Source of the DNA: Croceibacterium ferulae | GTDB taxonomy: Bacteria > Pseudomonadota > Alphaproteobacteria > Sphingomonadales > Sphingomonadaceae | DNA length: 64,000 nucleotides | NCBI RefSeq assembly: GCF_003660445.1 | Contig: NZ_QZVQ01000012.1 | Span: 22,648 to 86,647 of the forward strand | Reading direction: 5' to 3' | Part shown: in pieces, positions 1-8,633 of the stretch | Layout: each line of letters starts with the position of its first letter | Position numbering within the stretch: the first letter of the stretch is position 1 | Program-made: the position numbers and the translations under genes | The notes under the pieces: generated by a model | What the model was told of the DNA's origin: nothing | Seen by the model: the letters and a program-made list of their open reading frames with translations, nothing else | The model's database searches: none

Positions 1-1
1 T

Positions 2-328
2 CAGCAGCCATCGCCCGAAATGCGCGCGGCGATCGAGGACGGCATGGCATGGTTGCGGAGCAAGGCTGCGTATGATGTCGCCTTCACGCGCGTGCCGGGG
101 GAGGGGCGCAAGCTCATCCCGCAACCGGGCGCCGGGCCGATCTGGTCGCGCAATTACGATCTCGTGAGCGGCCAGCCGATCTTCGGCGACCGGGACAAGA
201 GAATCCACGACGATGTGAACCTGGTCTCCGAAGGACGCCGCAACGGCTATGCCTGGTGGGTCACCACACCGCAAAGGGCGCTCGACGCCCACGCTGCCTG
301 GCAGGCGCGGATCGACCCGGCGGGTTGA
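2..328 (+). CDS. Pectate lyase (PL10 family), C-terminal part only
   Basis: The frame is open from the window edge, so only about the last 108 residues are present. The motifs GPIWSRNYDL, PIFGDRDKRIHDDV and RRNGYAWW match the C-terminal catalytic region of family 10 pectate lyases, secreted enzymes that cleave polygalacturonate by beta-elimination. An ATG at base 20 lies inside the domain and is unlikely to be the true start. Together with the rhamnosidase gene near 15.4 kb it suggests use of plant pectin. The family call is made on short motifs but they are distinctive; substrate is inferred from the family. Confidence 0.8.
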   Translation, partial: QQPSPEMRAAIEDGMAWLRSKAAYDVAFTRVPGEGRKLIPQPGAGPIWSRNYDLVSGQPIFGDRDKRIHDDVNLVSEGRRNGYAWWVTTPQRALDAHAAWQARIDPAG

Positions 329-338
329 TCGTGAACGG

Positions 339-417
<79 letters not shown>

Positions 418-449
418 ACCGGCCCGTGAGGCCACGGCATATGCGATGG

Positions 450-525
450 TGGTAGGCCTGGCAGGATTCGAACCCGCGACCTAGCCGTTATGAGCGGCCA
501 GCTCTAACCGCTGAGCTACAGGCCC
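450..525 (-). tRNA. tRNA with CAT anticodon, probably tRNA-Ile2 (lysidine type)
   Basis: The minus strand folds as a cloverleaf with anticodon loop CTCATAA, hence anticodon CAT. The short D loop (AGCTCAGCGGTTAGAGC) resembles bacterial tRNA-Ile2, whose C34 is modified to lysidine, more than elongator tRNA-Met, which usually has one more D-loop base. The first acceptor pair is G1-U72, a wobble. CCA is encoded at 452-450. The identity Ile2 versus Met is an inference; the presence of a CAT tRNA is clear. Confidence 0.85.
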
Positions 526-734
526 ATTGCACCGCATGTGCTGCCGCTGCGCCTAGCTTGCGGCGGCGATGCAGGCAAGCTGCGTCTGCGACCCGACGAG
601 CTTTGTGACGCAGCGGCCCCGGCCTGTTGCAATCGCGTTGAATTGCGGGCATGGACAACTTTGTTACCCGCACCCATGTGCAAACGCGTGTTAACTTCCA
701 ATCCTACATGGTGGCGAGGCTGAGAGAGGAACTG

Positions 735-1199
735 ATGGCGACGCTCGATTCGATCGATCGCAGGCTGCTTGCCGAATTGCAGGCGGAAGGCAGAGTGACC
801 AATGTCGATCTGGCAAAGCGTGTCGGCCTGACCGCACCGCCATGCCTGCGCCGCGTGCGCGGGCTGGAACTGGCGGGCGTCATCCGCGGCTATCATGCCG
901 ATCTCGACGCTTCCAAGCTGGGCTTCGCCATCACCGTGTTCGCCATGGTCAGCTTGAAGAGCCAGGCCGAGGAGGATCTGCGTGCGTTCGAGGATCACAT
1001 TCGGCTGCTGCCTGAAGTGCGCGAATGCCACATGCTGAACGGCGAGATCGATTTCATCCTGAAGATCGTCAGCCACGACCTGCAAAGCTTCCAGGAATTC
1101 CTGACCAGCAAGCTGACGCCGGCGCCCAATGTCGCCAGCGTCAAGACGTCGCTCACCATCCGCACCGCGAAGAGCGAGCCGGGCGTTCCTTTCGACTGA
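735..1199 (+). CDS. Lrp/AsnC family transcriptional regulator
   Basis: This 154-residue protein has the usual Lrp layout. An N-terminal winged helix-turn-helix (about residues 5-55, with LAKRVGLTAPPCLRRV as recognition region) is followed by a RAM ligand-binding domain (about 65-145). Such proteins are octameric feast/famine regulators that sense amino acids. I chose the ATG at 735 because a purine-rich ribosome site (GAGAGAGGA, 722-730) precedes it; an upstream ATG at 651 would add residues not typical of the family. It stands alone, between two minus-strand tRNA genes and the convergent accC. The effector and targets cannot be read from the sequence. Confidence 0.9.
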   Translation: MATLDSIDRRLLAELQAEGRVTNVDLAKRVGLTAPPCLRRVRGLELAGVIRGYHADLDASKLGFAITVFAMVSLKSQAEEDLRAFEDHIRLLPEVRECHMLNGEIDFILKIVSHDLQSFQEFLTSKLTPAPNVASVKTSLTIRTAKSEPGVPFD

Positions 1200-1220
1200 A
1201 AGGTGCCCGGCCCGTTCTGG

Positions 1221-2570
1221 TCAGTGATCGCGCCGGGCGAGCCAGTCTTCCAGCCACTTGATGGAGTAGTTGCCGCTGAGCACGTCATCTTCGTGCAGCA
1301 GGGCGTCATGGAGGGGGATGTTTGTTTTCACCCCTTCGATGACCATTTCATTCAGCGCACGCCGTAGCCGCATGATGCAGCCTTCACGCGTCCGGCCATA
1401 GACGATCAGCTTGGCAATCATGCTGTCGTAATAGGGCGGGATGGAATAGCCGGCATACAGCCCGCTATCGACGCGGACGTGCATGCCGCCTGCGGCGTGA
1501 TAGGCCGTCACCTTGCCCGGCGACGGGCTGAAGGTGAACGGGTCTTCCGCATTGATGCGGCACTCGATCGCGTGGCCGGTGAAGGTGATCTCGTCCTGCT
1601 GGAACGATAGTGGCTTGCCGTCGGCGACACGGATCTGCTCGCGCACCAGATCGACGCCCGTGATCGCCTCGGTGACCGGGTGTTCGACCTGCAGGCGGGT
1701 GTTCATCTCGATGAAGTAGAACTCGCCGTTTTCCCACAGGAACTCGATCGTGCCCGCCCCGCGGTAGGCCATGTCGGCCATCGCCTTGGCGACAATGCCG
1801 CCCATGCGGCTCCGGTCTTCCTCGGACAGGATGGGGGAAGGGGCCTCTTCCAGCACCTTCTGGTGCCGTCGCTGCAGGGAGCAGTCGCGCTCCCCCAGGT
1901 GAATGGCGTTGCCCTTGCCATCACCGAACACCTGAAACTCGATGTGTCGCGGATTGCCGAGATACTTTTCCAGGTAGACGGTGTCGTCGCCAAAGGCCGA
2001 CTTCGCCTCGTTCTTGGCCTGGCGGATCAGGCTTTCCAGCATATCCGGGCCGGGCACGACCTTCATGCCGCGGCCGCCGCCACCGCTCGCCGCCTTGACC
2101 AGCACCGGGTAGCCGATCTCCTCCGCGACCCGTGCCGCTTCCTCGATCGATTCCACCGCACCGGCGGATCCGGGCACCAGTGGCAGGCCGAGCGCACCCG
2201 CGGTACGCTTGGCCTCGACCTTGTCACCCATGGTGCGGATATGTTCGGGTTTGGGCCCGATCCAGGCGAGGCCGTGCGCTTCCACGATTTCCGCAAACTG
2301 CGCATTCTCGGACAGGAAGCCGTAGCCCGGATGGATGGCATCCGCCCCGGTGATCTCCGCCGCGGCGATGATCGCAGCCGTGTTCAGGTAGCTTTCGGTG
2401 GCCGAAGGGGGACCGATGCAGACGGCATGGTCGGCCAGCCGGACATGCATCGCCTCGGCATCGGCGGTGGAGTGCACCGCCACCGTCTCGATGCCCATCT
2501 CGTGCGCGGCACGATGGATACGCAGGGCGATCTCGCCGCGATTGGCGATCAGGATGCGGGAAATGCCCAT
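1221..2570 (-). CDS. accC: Biotin carboxylase subunit of acetyl-CoA carboxylase
   Basis: This 449-residue protein has the full length of bacterial AccC. It carboxylates the biotin of AccB using ATP and bicarbonate, the first step of fatty acid synthesis. Visible motifs are the ATP-grasp glycine-rich loop SGGGGRGMK (162-170), [12 protein letters not shown] (227-238) and the catalytic stretch [14 protein letters not shown] (288-301). Its start lies 4 bases after the accB stop, so the two are translated from one transcript, the standard accBC arrangement. Confidence 0.98.
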   Translation of the reverse strand: MGISRILIANRGEIALRIHRAAHEMGIETVAVHSTADAEAMHVRLADHAVCIGPPSATESYLNTAAIIAAAEITGADAIHPGYGFLSENAQFAEIVEAHGLAWIGPKPEHIRTMGDKVEAKRTAGALGLPLVPGSAGAVESIEEAARVAEEIGYPVLVKAASGGGGRGMKVVPGPDMLESLIRQAKNEAKSAFGDDTVYLEKYLGNPRHIEFQVFGDGKGNAIHLGERDCSLQRRHQKVLEEAPSPILSEEDRSRMGGIVAKAMADMAYRGAGTIEFLWENGEFYFIEMNTRLQVEHPVTEAITGVDLVREQIRVADGKPLSFQQDEITFTGHAIECRINAEDPFTFSPSPGKVTAYHAAGGMHVRVDSGLYAGYSIPPYYDSMIAKLIVYGRTREGCIMRLRRALNEMVIEGVKTNIPLHDALLHEDDVLSGNYSIKWLEDWLARRDH

Positions 2571-2574
2571 CCGT

Positions 2575-3072
2575 TCAGCCGATTACCATCAGCGGCTGAT
2601 CGAACTCGATCGGCTGGGCGTTGGTGATCAGGATCTCGCGCACCACACCTTCCTTGGTGGCGGTGATCGGGTTCATGACCTTCATCGCCTCCACGATCAG
2701 CAGCGTGTCACCAGCCTTCACCGTGTCCCCCACCTTCACGAACTGGGCAGAGCCCGGCTCTGGCGAGAGATACGCCGTGCCCACCATGGGGGAACGCAGG
2801 GCATTGGACATGTCCGGCGCAGCCTCCGCGACCGGGGCCGAGGGGGCAGAGGCAGGGAGGGCTGGCGGCGCATAGCTCGCCGCAGCCTGCGCCACCGCCG
2901 GTGGAGCCGCAGCCACGATGTTCTGCCGCACTACACGGATGCGCCGCGCCCCTTCCTCAACCTCGATTTCGGTCAAACCGGTATCGACCAGCATCTCCGC
3001 CAGCTCGCGCACCAGCGTGCTGTCGATCTTCATCGCGGGGCCGGCAGTGTCTCCGCTGCTATCTGCCACCAT
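2575..3072 (-). CDS. accB: Biotin carboxyl carrier protein of acetyl-CoA carboxylase
   Basis: The 165-residue protein has an N-terminal segment starting around [15 protein letters not shown], an Ala/Pro-rich flexible linker (about 53-86) and a C-terminal biotinyl domain. The biotin is expected on Lys131 in the motif EAMKVMN. I chose the ATG at 3072 because GGAGGA lies just upstream of it; an ATG at 3033 (MKIDST) is a possible alternative, and an ATG at 3090 would include the ribosome site in the protein. It sits between aroQ and accC in a common alphaproteobacterial operon order. Confidence 0.97.
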   Translation of the reverse strand: MVADSSGDTAGPAMKIDSTLVRELAEMLVDTGLTEIEVEEGARRIRVVRQNIVAAAPPAVAQAAASYAPPALPASAPSAPVAEAAPDMSNALRSPMVGTAYLSPEPGSAQFVKVGDTVKAGDTLLIVEAMKVMNPITATKEGVVREILITNAQPIEFDQPLMVIG

Positions 3073-3169
3073 GGGTCCTCCAAGCTTCAAACTGCTAAAC
3101 GGCGCCCTATGGGATCAGCCATCGGGCAAAGCAAGGGTCGGCAGGGCCGCACCCGCGGTCGAAGAACCG

Positions 3170-3604
3170 TCAGAAGCGGCTGACGGCCTGCAAGGCCAGC
3201 TCGTAGCCGAGCGATCCCAGCCCGGCGATCGTGCCCTTGCATGCCATGCCGACATAGCTGTGATGGCGAAAGGGCTCGCGGCTGTGAGGGTTGGACAGGT
3301 GAACCTCCAGCACGGGGGTGCGGATCGCCTTGATCGCGTCGTGCAGGCCGATGCTGGTATGGGTCAGCGCGCCGGCGTTCAGGATCACGCCCTTTGCATC
3401 CCGCGCTTGCGCCTCGTGCAACCAGTCGATCAGATGACCTTCATGGTTGGACTGGCGCAGATCGACCGTCAGGTTCAGCGGCTGCGCCAGGTCGTCCAGG
3501 CGGCCGGCAATATCGTCGAGCGTGTCGGAGCCGTAGATATCCGGCTCCCGCGTGCCGAGCAGGTTCAGATTGGGTCCGTTCAGGACGAAGACGATCTGGC
3601 TCAA
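3170..3604 (-). CDS. aroQ: 3-dehydroquinate dehydratase, type II
   Basis: The 144-residue protein has the size of type II dehydroquinases, which form dodecamers and convert 3-dehydroquinate to 3-dehydroshikimate in the shikimate pathway. Key residues are in place: NGPNLNLLG near the N terminus, Arg19 and catalytic Tyr24 in the flexible lid (TREPDIYG), Asn76 in LNAGAL, His102 in VHLSN and Arg113 in PFRHHS. It lies about 100 bases upstream of accB on the same strand and is probably co-transcribed with accBC. Confidence 0.97.
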   Translation of the reverse strand: MSQIVFVLNGPNLNLLGTREPDIYGSDTLDDIAGRLDDLAQPLNLTVDLRQSNHEGHLIDWLHEAQARDAKGVILNAGALTHTSIGLHDAIKAIRTPVLEVHLSNPHSREPFRHHSYVGMACKGTIAGLGSLGYELALQAVSRF

Positions 3605-3611
3605 GCAACAA

Positions 3612-3657
3612 CTCCCCGGCGCGATGGGCGACGATCATCGCCATAGCGCCGGGGGAG
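3612..3657 (-). terminator. Long hairpin between the holin gene and aroQ
   Basis: CTCCCC-GGCGC at 3612-3622 pairs with GCGCC-GGGGAG at 3646-3657, and the interior (ATGGGCGA / TCGCCAT) continues the pairing. On the minus strand it follows the holin stop and lies just before the aroQ start. The following bases (TTGTTGCTTG) are only weakly U-rich, so it could be a terminator for the holin transcript or an attenuator ahead of aroQ. Confidence 0.5.
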
Positions 3658-3684
3658 CAAGGGGGTAAAGCCGTGCGTGGCAGC

Positions 3685-4098
3685 TTACTGCGCGGCGACC
3701 TTTGCCTTGCCCCACTGACGGGCTGCGGTGTAACCAAGGTAACCGGTGCCGAACAGGACGTAGAGTTCTTCCGGCAGGCCGTTCAGGTAGGTGTTCATGC
3801 CGCGGGCGATCCCATCGGCCATCTCGGGGCGAAAGGCTGACAGGACGCCCATGGGAATCGCCATTAGGATCATGATATACATGACGTAGAGAAAGGACGG
3901 CCGGGCGCGGCTGGTCCAGGGATCCTTGGATTCCGCCTCGGCCACGATGGCCGAAAGGCGGGACCGGATGGCCTCCAGCTCCTGTGTGCCTTCTAGCTTC
4001 AGCAATTCCAGCTTGGCGCGCGCCTGCGCTTCCTTGTCGGGGATGATCTTGTCGATCAGGGCGGCGATGGGAGAGATCAGGGTTTCGAATACGGCCAC
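3685..4098 (-). CDS. GTA-type 3TM holin family protein
   Basis: This 137-residue protein matches the pattern of the holin family linked to gene transfer agent release. It has an N-terminal amphipathic segment (FETLISPIAALIDKIIPDK), a charged helix rich in Lys/Glu (about 22-58), the signature-like stretch DPWTSRARPSFLY (59-71) and then membrane helices at about 69-87 and 110-126. Such holins permeabilise the inner membrane so that an endolysin can lyse the cell. I chose the GTG at 4098 because GGAGCG lies seven bases upstream. No capsid, tail or endolysin genes are nearby, so it is a solitary copy. The family call is by eye. Confidence 0.75.
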   Translation of the reverse strand: MAVFETLISPIAALIDKIIPDKEAQARAKLELLKLEGTQELEAIRSRLSAIVAEAESKDPWTSRARPSFLYVMYIMILMAIPMGVLSAFRPEMADGIARGMNTYLNGLPEELYVLFGTGYLGYTAARQWGKAKVAAQ

Positions 4099-4235
4099 GG
4101 CTTGCGCTCCGGATGTGAGTCGGGAGCAGCCGAATGAACCGCATCGGTTAATGTAGGAAAGCGCTTTCGCATGGAAGCGCACTCCGCCGGGTAGCTGGCG
4201 CCACATCGATCAGCAAAGCGGAGGGGGGTTGCCAC

Positions 4236-4312
4236 TGGTCGGGACGAGAGGATTCGAACCTCCGACCCCCACACCCCCAGTGTGATGCGCTACCAGGCTG
4301 CGCTACGTCCCG
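4236..4312 (-). tRNA. tRNA-Pro (GGG anticodon)
   Basis: The minus strand folds into a cloverleaf with acceptor CGGGACG / CGTCCCG, anticodon stem CACAC / GTGTG and loop CTGGGGG, giving anticodon GGG. The T arm has GGTTCGAATCC, the discriminator is A at 4239 and CCA is encoded at 4238-4236. It is the second proline tRNA within 4 kb. Confidence 0.95.
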
Positions 4313-4523
4313 AGCCAGTGGAAGCGGGCCTATAGGCGCGGCTTTTCGCTGTGGCAAGTGCGGGCGGACAGGCAGCCAAAACTGTGTCCTGTGGCGCTTC
4401 ATTGCGCGGGCGGTGCATTGATGCTAGGCGCCGCGGCCACTTATCAGGCGGGTGAACAACCATCATCTGCCTGACAATGCCGGCGCTTCCAGTGCCGTTA
4501 CAATCAGACGGATCGAACACACG

Positions 4524-4844
4524 ATGCTTGACCTACTTGCCGCCGGTGCGGGCGGTTCGGCCCCGCCGGGATGGCTGCAATTCCTGCCGATTATCGGCAT
4601 GGTGGCGATCTTCTGGTTCCTGATCATCCGTCCGCAGATGAAGCGCCAGAAGAGCCATCAGGCCAAGATCGCTTCCGTGAAGCGGGGCGACCAGATCGTC
4701 ACGGCTGGCGGGATCATCGGCAAGGTGGTGCGGGTCGATGATGATGCGGTCGAGGTCGAGATTGCGCAGAACGTGCGTGTCCGCGTGGTGAAGGCAACGA
4801 TCGGCGACATCATGGCGCCCGGCGGCAAGCCGGCGAACGACTGA
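4524..4844 (+). CDS. yajC: Preprotein translocase subunit YajC
   Basis: The 106-residue protein has one membrane helix (about residues 19-36, FLPIIGMVAIFWFLIIRPQ) followed by the conserved RPQMKRQK and the soluble segment VKRGDQIVTAGGIIGKV, which define YajC. It associates with SecD and SecF in the inner membrane and aids Sec-dependent export. I start at the ATG of 4524 (MLDLLAAG), not an upstream ATG, since the family begins just before the helix. The leader holds a 6-bp inverted repeat (TCAGGC 4444-4449, GCCTGA 4469-4474). It is the first gene of yajC-secD-secF, 16 bases before secD. Confidence 0.96.
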   Translation: MLDLLAAGAGGSAPPGWLQFLPIIGMVAIFWFLIIRPQMKRQKSHQAKIASVKRGDQIVTAGGIIGKVVRVDDDAVEVEIAQNVRVRVVKATIGDIMAPGGKPAND

Positions 4845-4860
4845 ACCGGACGCTACGCTG

Positions 4861-6453
4861 ATGCTCGATTTCCCGCTCTGGAAGCGTGTCTGGCTGTGGG
4901 CGCTGACCGCCATCGGTCTGTTGTGTGCCCTGCCGAGCCTGGTGGCCCTGTCCGGGGGCAACATGCCGGGCCCCACGGTAAATCTGGGCCTCGACCTTGC
5001 CGGCGGCTCGCACATCATGCTGGAGGCGGAAGCCAGCCAGGTTGCGGCGCAACGGCTGCAGACGATGGAAGAAAGCGTCCGCGACGTGCTGCGGCAGGCG
5101 AGCCCGCGCATCCGTCACGGCGATATCTCCACCAGCGGCGGGCGGCTGACCTTCATGCTGGAGGATCCCGGCCAGGTTGATGCCGCTCGCGGCTTGCTGG
5201 AACCGCTGACCACCGGAGCGGGCCTGACGGGGCAGCGTGACTGGACGATCGAGGTCGTCGACGGCACCCGCTTCGTGCTCACCCAGACCCGGGCCGGCCT
5301 TGAGGTGGCGACCTCGCAAGCGATGGACAGCGCCACCGAAGTGGTCCGCAAGCGCATCGATGCGCTCGGCACGCGGGAACCGACCATCATCCGTTCCGGC
5401 GAGAACCGCATCGTGGTGCAGGTTCCCGGCCTGGAGGATCCGCAGGCTCTGAAGGAGCTGTTGGGGCAGACCGCCAACCTGGAATTCAAGCTGGTCGATA
5501 CCACCGCGCTGCCGTCCGACATCGCGCAGGGCATTGCGCCCCCGGGCAGCGAGATCGTGCCCTATGCGGCAGATTCGCAGTTCACCGGCGGCATCGCGGT
5601 GCGTCGGCTGGGCGGAATTCGCGGGGACTCGCTCACTAATGCGCAACAATCCTTTGATCCCCAGAACAACTCGCCTGTGGTCACGATCACCTTTGACCCG
5701 CAGGGTGCCCAGCGCTTTGCGCGGCTGACAACGGAGAACGTGAACCGGCAGTTCGCGATCGTTCTGGATGGGGAAGTGCTGTCCGCGCCGACGATCAACG
5801 AACCGATCCTGGGCGGAACGGCGCAGATTTCCGGGAACTTCACGACCGAATCAGCCAACCAGCTGGCGATCGCGCTCAATTCAGGCGCGCTGCCGGTGGA
5901 ACTGACGGTGGTGGAGGAGCGGACCGTTCGTGCGGAACTCGGAGCCGATTCGATCAGCAAGGGCGCGATCGCCATCGGGGTGGGTACGCTGGCGCTGGTG
6001 CTGTTCATCTTCGCCACTTACGGCCCGCGCTTTGGCCTGTATGCGAACGCTGCGGTCGTCATCAACGTGCTGATGATCCTGGGCGTGATGGCGGTGCTCG
6101 GCGCCACTCTGACCTTGCCGGGCATCGCCGGGTTCGTGCTGACAATCGGTGCGGCCGTCGACGCCAATGTGCTCATCAACGAGCGCATCCGCGAGGAACG
6201 TGCGCGCGGACGTCGGCCCGTGCAGGCGGTGGAGAGCGGCTATCGCGAGGCGAGCAGGGCGATCTTCGACGCCAATATCACCAACGTGATCGCGGCGGTG
6301 CTGCTGTTCCTGTTCGGCAGCGGGCCGGTAAAGGGCTTCGCCGTCGTTCTGGTGATCGGCATCATCACGTCCGTATTCACCGCCGTGACCCTGACCCGCA
6401 TGTGGGTCGCCGGCTGGCTGCGCCGTGCGCGGCCGTCTGATCTCGTGCTGTAA
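4861..6453 (+). CDS. secD: Protein translocase subunit SecD
   Basis: The 530-residue inner-membrane protein has an N-terminal helix (about 7-30), the conserved GLDLAGGSHIMLE (43-55), a large periplasmic region and a C-terminal bundle of five helices. That bundle includes the D4-type motif VDANVLINERIREE near residue 433. SecD works with SecF and uses the proton gradient to pull exported proteins through SecYEG. Length is slightly below the E. coli protein, as usual in alphaproteobacteria. It lies between yajC and secF, with 11 bases to secF. Confidence 0.98.
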   Translation: MLDFPLWKRVWLWALTAIGLLCALPSLVALSGGNMPGPTVNLGLDLAGGSHIMLEAEASQVAAQRLQTMEESVRDVLRQASPRIRHGDISTSGGRLTFMLEDPGQVDAARGLLEPLTTGAGLTGQRDWTIEVVDGTRFVLTQTRAGLEVATSQAMDSATEVVRKRIDALGTREPTIIRSGENRIVVQVPGLEDPQALKELLGQTANLEFKLVDTTALPSDIAQGIAPPGSEIVPYAADSQFTGGIAVRRLGGIRGDSLTNAQQSFDPQNNSPVVTITFDPQGAQRFARLTTENVNRQFAIVLDGEVLSAPTINEPILGGTAQISGNFTTESANQLAIALNSGALPVELTVVEERTVRAELGADSISKGAIAIGVGTLALVLFIFATYGPRFGLYANAAVVINVLMILGVMAVLGATLTLPGIAGFVLTIGAAVDANVLINERIREERARGRRPVQAVESGYREASRAIFDANITNVIAAVLLFLFGSGPVKGFAVVLVIGIITSVFTAVTLTRMWVAGWLRRARPSDLVL

Positions 6454-6464
6454 GGCAGGCTGCG

Positions 6465-7442
6465 ATGAAACTGCTGAAGCTGGTTCCCGACAACACCAAC
6501 ATCCACTTTCTGCGATGGCAGTGGCCGTTCTTCATCGTCAACGTGCTGGCGATGCTGGGCGCTGTGGTGCTGTTGTCCACAAACGGGCTGAACCTGGGCA
6601 TCGATTTCGTCGGCGGCCAGATGATCCGCACGACCTTCACCCAGAGCGCGGAAGCGCCCGTCACCGAACTGCGCGAGGACATCGCCGCGCTCGGCTATGG
6701 TGAGCCGGTGATCCAGGCTTTTGGTGAGCCGAACGAGGTTTCCATCCGCATGCGCCTGCCGGAAGGGGCGGACACGCAGCCGGAACTGTCGGCAGAGATG
6801 ACCGAAGCTGTCACCCGCGCTATCCGCGCCAATCATCCGGATGCCCGGATAGACGGCGTGGACGCGGTGTCGGGCCGGGTCTCGGGTGAGCTGTTCGAAA
6901 CCAGCATGAAGGCCCTGATTCTCGCCTCCATCGCAATCTCGATCTACATCTGGGTCCGGTTCGAGTGGCAGTTCGGCGTCGGCGCATTGTTCGCGCTGGT
7001 GCAGGACGTGTTGCTGACGATCGGCATGTTCTCGCTGACGCAGTGGGAGTTCGACCTCAACATCGTCGCCGCGCTGCTCACGCTGATCGGCTACTCGCTG
7101 AACGACAAGATCGTGGTCTATGACCGCATCCGGGAAAACTTGAAGAAGTACCGGCGAATGCCGTTGCCCGAGCTGCTCGACCTGTCCGTGAACGAAACGC
7201 TGTCTCGCACCATTGTCACCTCCCTGTCGCTGTTGATCACGCTGATGGCGCTGCTGATCCTGGGGCCGGACGTGATCTTCGGCTTCACCGCCGCGATCAC
7301 TCTGGGCATCTTCATTGGCACCTATTCGTCGATCTTCATGTCAGCACCGATCCTGATCTGGCTAGGCGTGACGTCCGACAGCTTCGTGCCCAAGGAAAGC
7401 GAAGCCGACCGGCAGGCGCGCAAGGCGATGAGCAAGGCCTGA
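6465..7442 (+). CDS. secF: Protein translocase subunit SecF
   Basis: The 325-residue protein has six predicted membrane helices, the conserved GIDFVGGQ (45-52) and SLNDKIVVYDRIREN in the third-to-fourth helix region, all typical of SecF. It forms a complex with SecD and YajC. A hydrophilic C-terminal tail rich in Lys and Arg follows the last helix. It is the last gene of the operon; the convergent XRE regulator gene ends only 6 bases away. Confidence 0.98.
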   Translation: MKLLKLVPDNTNIHFLRWQWPFFIVNVLAMLGAVVLLSTNGLNLGIDFVGGQMIRTTFTQSAEAPVTELREDIAALGYGEPVIQAFGEPNEVSIRMRLPEGADTQPELSAEMTEAVTRAIRANHPDARIDGVDAVSGRVSGELFETSMKALILASIAISIYIWVRFEWQFGVGALFALVQDVLLTIGMFSLTQWEFDLNIVAALLTLIGYSLNDKIVVYDRIRENLKKYRRMPLPELLDLSVNETLSRTIVTSLSLLITLMALLILGPDVIFGFTAAITLGIFIGTYSSIFMSAPILIWLGVTSDSFVPKESEADRQARKAMSKA

Positions 7443-7448
7443 TCGCAG

Positions 7449-8024
7449 CTACAGGCGGCGGACAAGCATCTCCGCCACCGCGATCCACGGCGGGTTGTCG
7501 ACCACGACCTGCAACTGACCGGCGAGGGGCGGCAGCAGGCCGATTTTGCTGCCCTCCCGGTTGATCAGTCTGCCAAAGGCGAAGCGCCCTCCTGAGCGGG
7601 GGCAGAGCACGTCGCGATTGACCAGCCGGGCGGCATCCTCCGGCGCATGCTGGCGCAGCCACAGCTGATCGCCGGCGCGATACTCACCCTGGGTGGCCTC
7701 GACCGCGAGACAGATCAGTGGCGCATCACCGCCCAGCGCGGTCGGCAGGATCGCATTACGCGCCTTGTTCAGCGCCTCCGGGCCACTGTCGGTTAGCCGT
7801 GCCACGACCTTGGGCTGTTCAACTCCTGCGTCGCCACGGACCAGTAGATTGGGCTCCACTTCAAGGGCGGCGGCGATCGTGTTCATCCAGTCCAGGCTCA
7901 GCTTGCGCGTTCCCGTTTCCAGGCGTCCGATCGTCTGGGCGGTGGTCGGCGGATCGCAGGCCGCGGCCACCTGAGCCAGCGTCAGCCCTTTTTCCTTCCG
8001 AATATCGCGGATGCGGTTGATCAT
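7449..8024 (-). CDS. XRE-type helix-turn-helix transcriptional regulator
   Basis: The N-terminal 60 residues form a Cro/C1-type helix-turn-helix (MINRIRDIRKEKGLTLAQVA, then TTAQTIGRLETGTRKLS). The C-terminal 100 residues (from about 80) look like a ligand or oligomerisation domain related to the peptidase S24 fold of C2/LexA repressors, but I see no Ser-Lys protease dyad. The ATG at 8024 has TGAGG six bases upstream. It is divergent from the DUF6456 gene across a short AT-rich region with an A8 tract (8034-8041) and a small repeat AACC-N5-GGTT (8045-8057), so it may control itself and that gene. Target unknown. Confidence 0.8.
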   Translation of the reverse strand: MINRIRDIRKEKGLTLAQVAAACDPPTTAQTIGRLETGTRKLSLDWMNTIAAALEVEPNLLVRGDAGVEQPKVVARLTDSGPEALNKARNAILPTALGGDAPLICLAVEATQGEYRAGDQLWLRQHAPEDAARLVNRDVLCPRSGGRFAFGRLINREGSKIGLLPPLAGQLQVVVDNPPWIAVAEMLVRRL

Positions 8025-8123
8025 GCTGGCCTCAAAAAAAAGTTAACCTGTTTGGTTTTCCGTTTTCCTACACGCCAACGGATTTGGCAACCCGGCTGCA
8101 TCGACGACAGGGGATTCGCAGAC

Positions 8124-8615
8124 ATGATGCAGCAGGAACTGGTGACGCGCGAGATGACCAGCGATGGACCGGTGCGCGCCCGCAGGGTTGGCGCACGGGG
8201 CGCGGCCACGAAGAAGCGCAGCGTGACCGTCAATATCGCCGAATCGCCGCTCACCTGGCTGCACGCGCACGGCCATCTGGAAGACCGGCTGTACGAGGCG
8301 GGCGAGCGCCTGCGTGCCGATTGGGAGCGTGCCCAGCTTGGTCCCAGCATCACGATGAGCTGGGATGTCGTGCGCATCCGCGGCACCGGCGATGCCGGCC
8401 TTTCCGCCACCGAGCGCCAGATCGCGGCCAAGCGCCGATTTGATGAGGCTTGCGCGAGTGCGGGCAAGGGGCTGCAGGACATTCTGTGGCGGGTGGTCTG
8501 CAGCGGCGAAACGCTGCCGCTCGCGGAAAAGGCGCTGGAATGGCCGGCCCGCAGCGGCAAGCTGGTGCTGAAACTGGCGCTCGAGCGGGTCGCGGATTAC
8601 TACCGCATCAGGTGA
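8124..8615 (+). CDS. DUF6456 domain protein
   Basis: The 163-residue protein matches DUF6456, an alphaproteobacterial family of unknown function. Recognisable segments are SPLTWLHAHGHLEDRLYEAG, a central ERLRADWERAQL and the C-terminal WPARSGKLVLKLALERVADYY. A basic N-terminal stretch (VRARRVGARGAATKKRSV) suggests nucleic-acid binding. I start at the ATG of 8124, preceded by CAGGGGAT; a start at 8052 would run into the regulatory space shared with the divergent XRE gene. In other alphaproteobacteria the domain is often joined to a helix-turn-helix, which is missing here but encoded next door. Function cannot be assigned. Confidence 0.75.
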   Translation: MMQQELVTREMTSDGPVRARRVGARGAATKKRSVTVNIAESPLTWLHAHGHLEDRLYEAGERLRADWERAQLGPSITMSWDVVRIRGTGDAGLSATERQIAAKRRFDEACASAGKGLQDILWRVVCSGETLPLAEKALEWPARSGKLVLKLALERVADYYRIR

Positions 8616-8633
8616 AGTGACGGGGAGGGGGGC

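Noticed and set aside
8043..8057. CtrA-like half-site TTAACC next to the DUF6456 gene
   Set aside because: The second TTAA at seven-base spacing is missing; only a weak inverted repeat is present.
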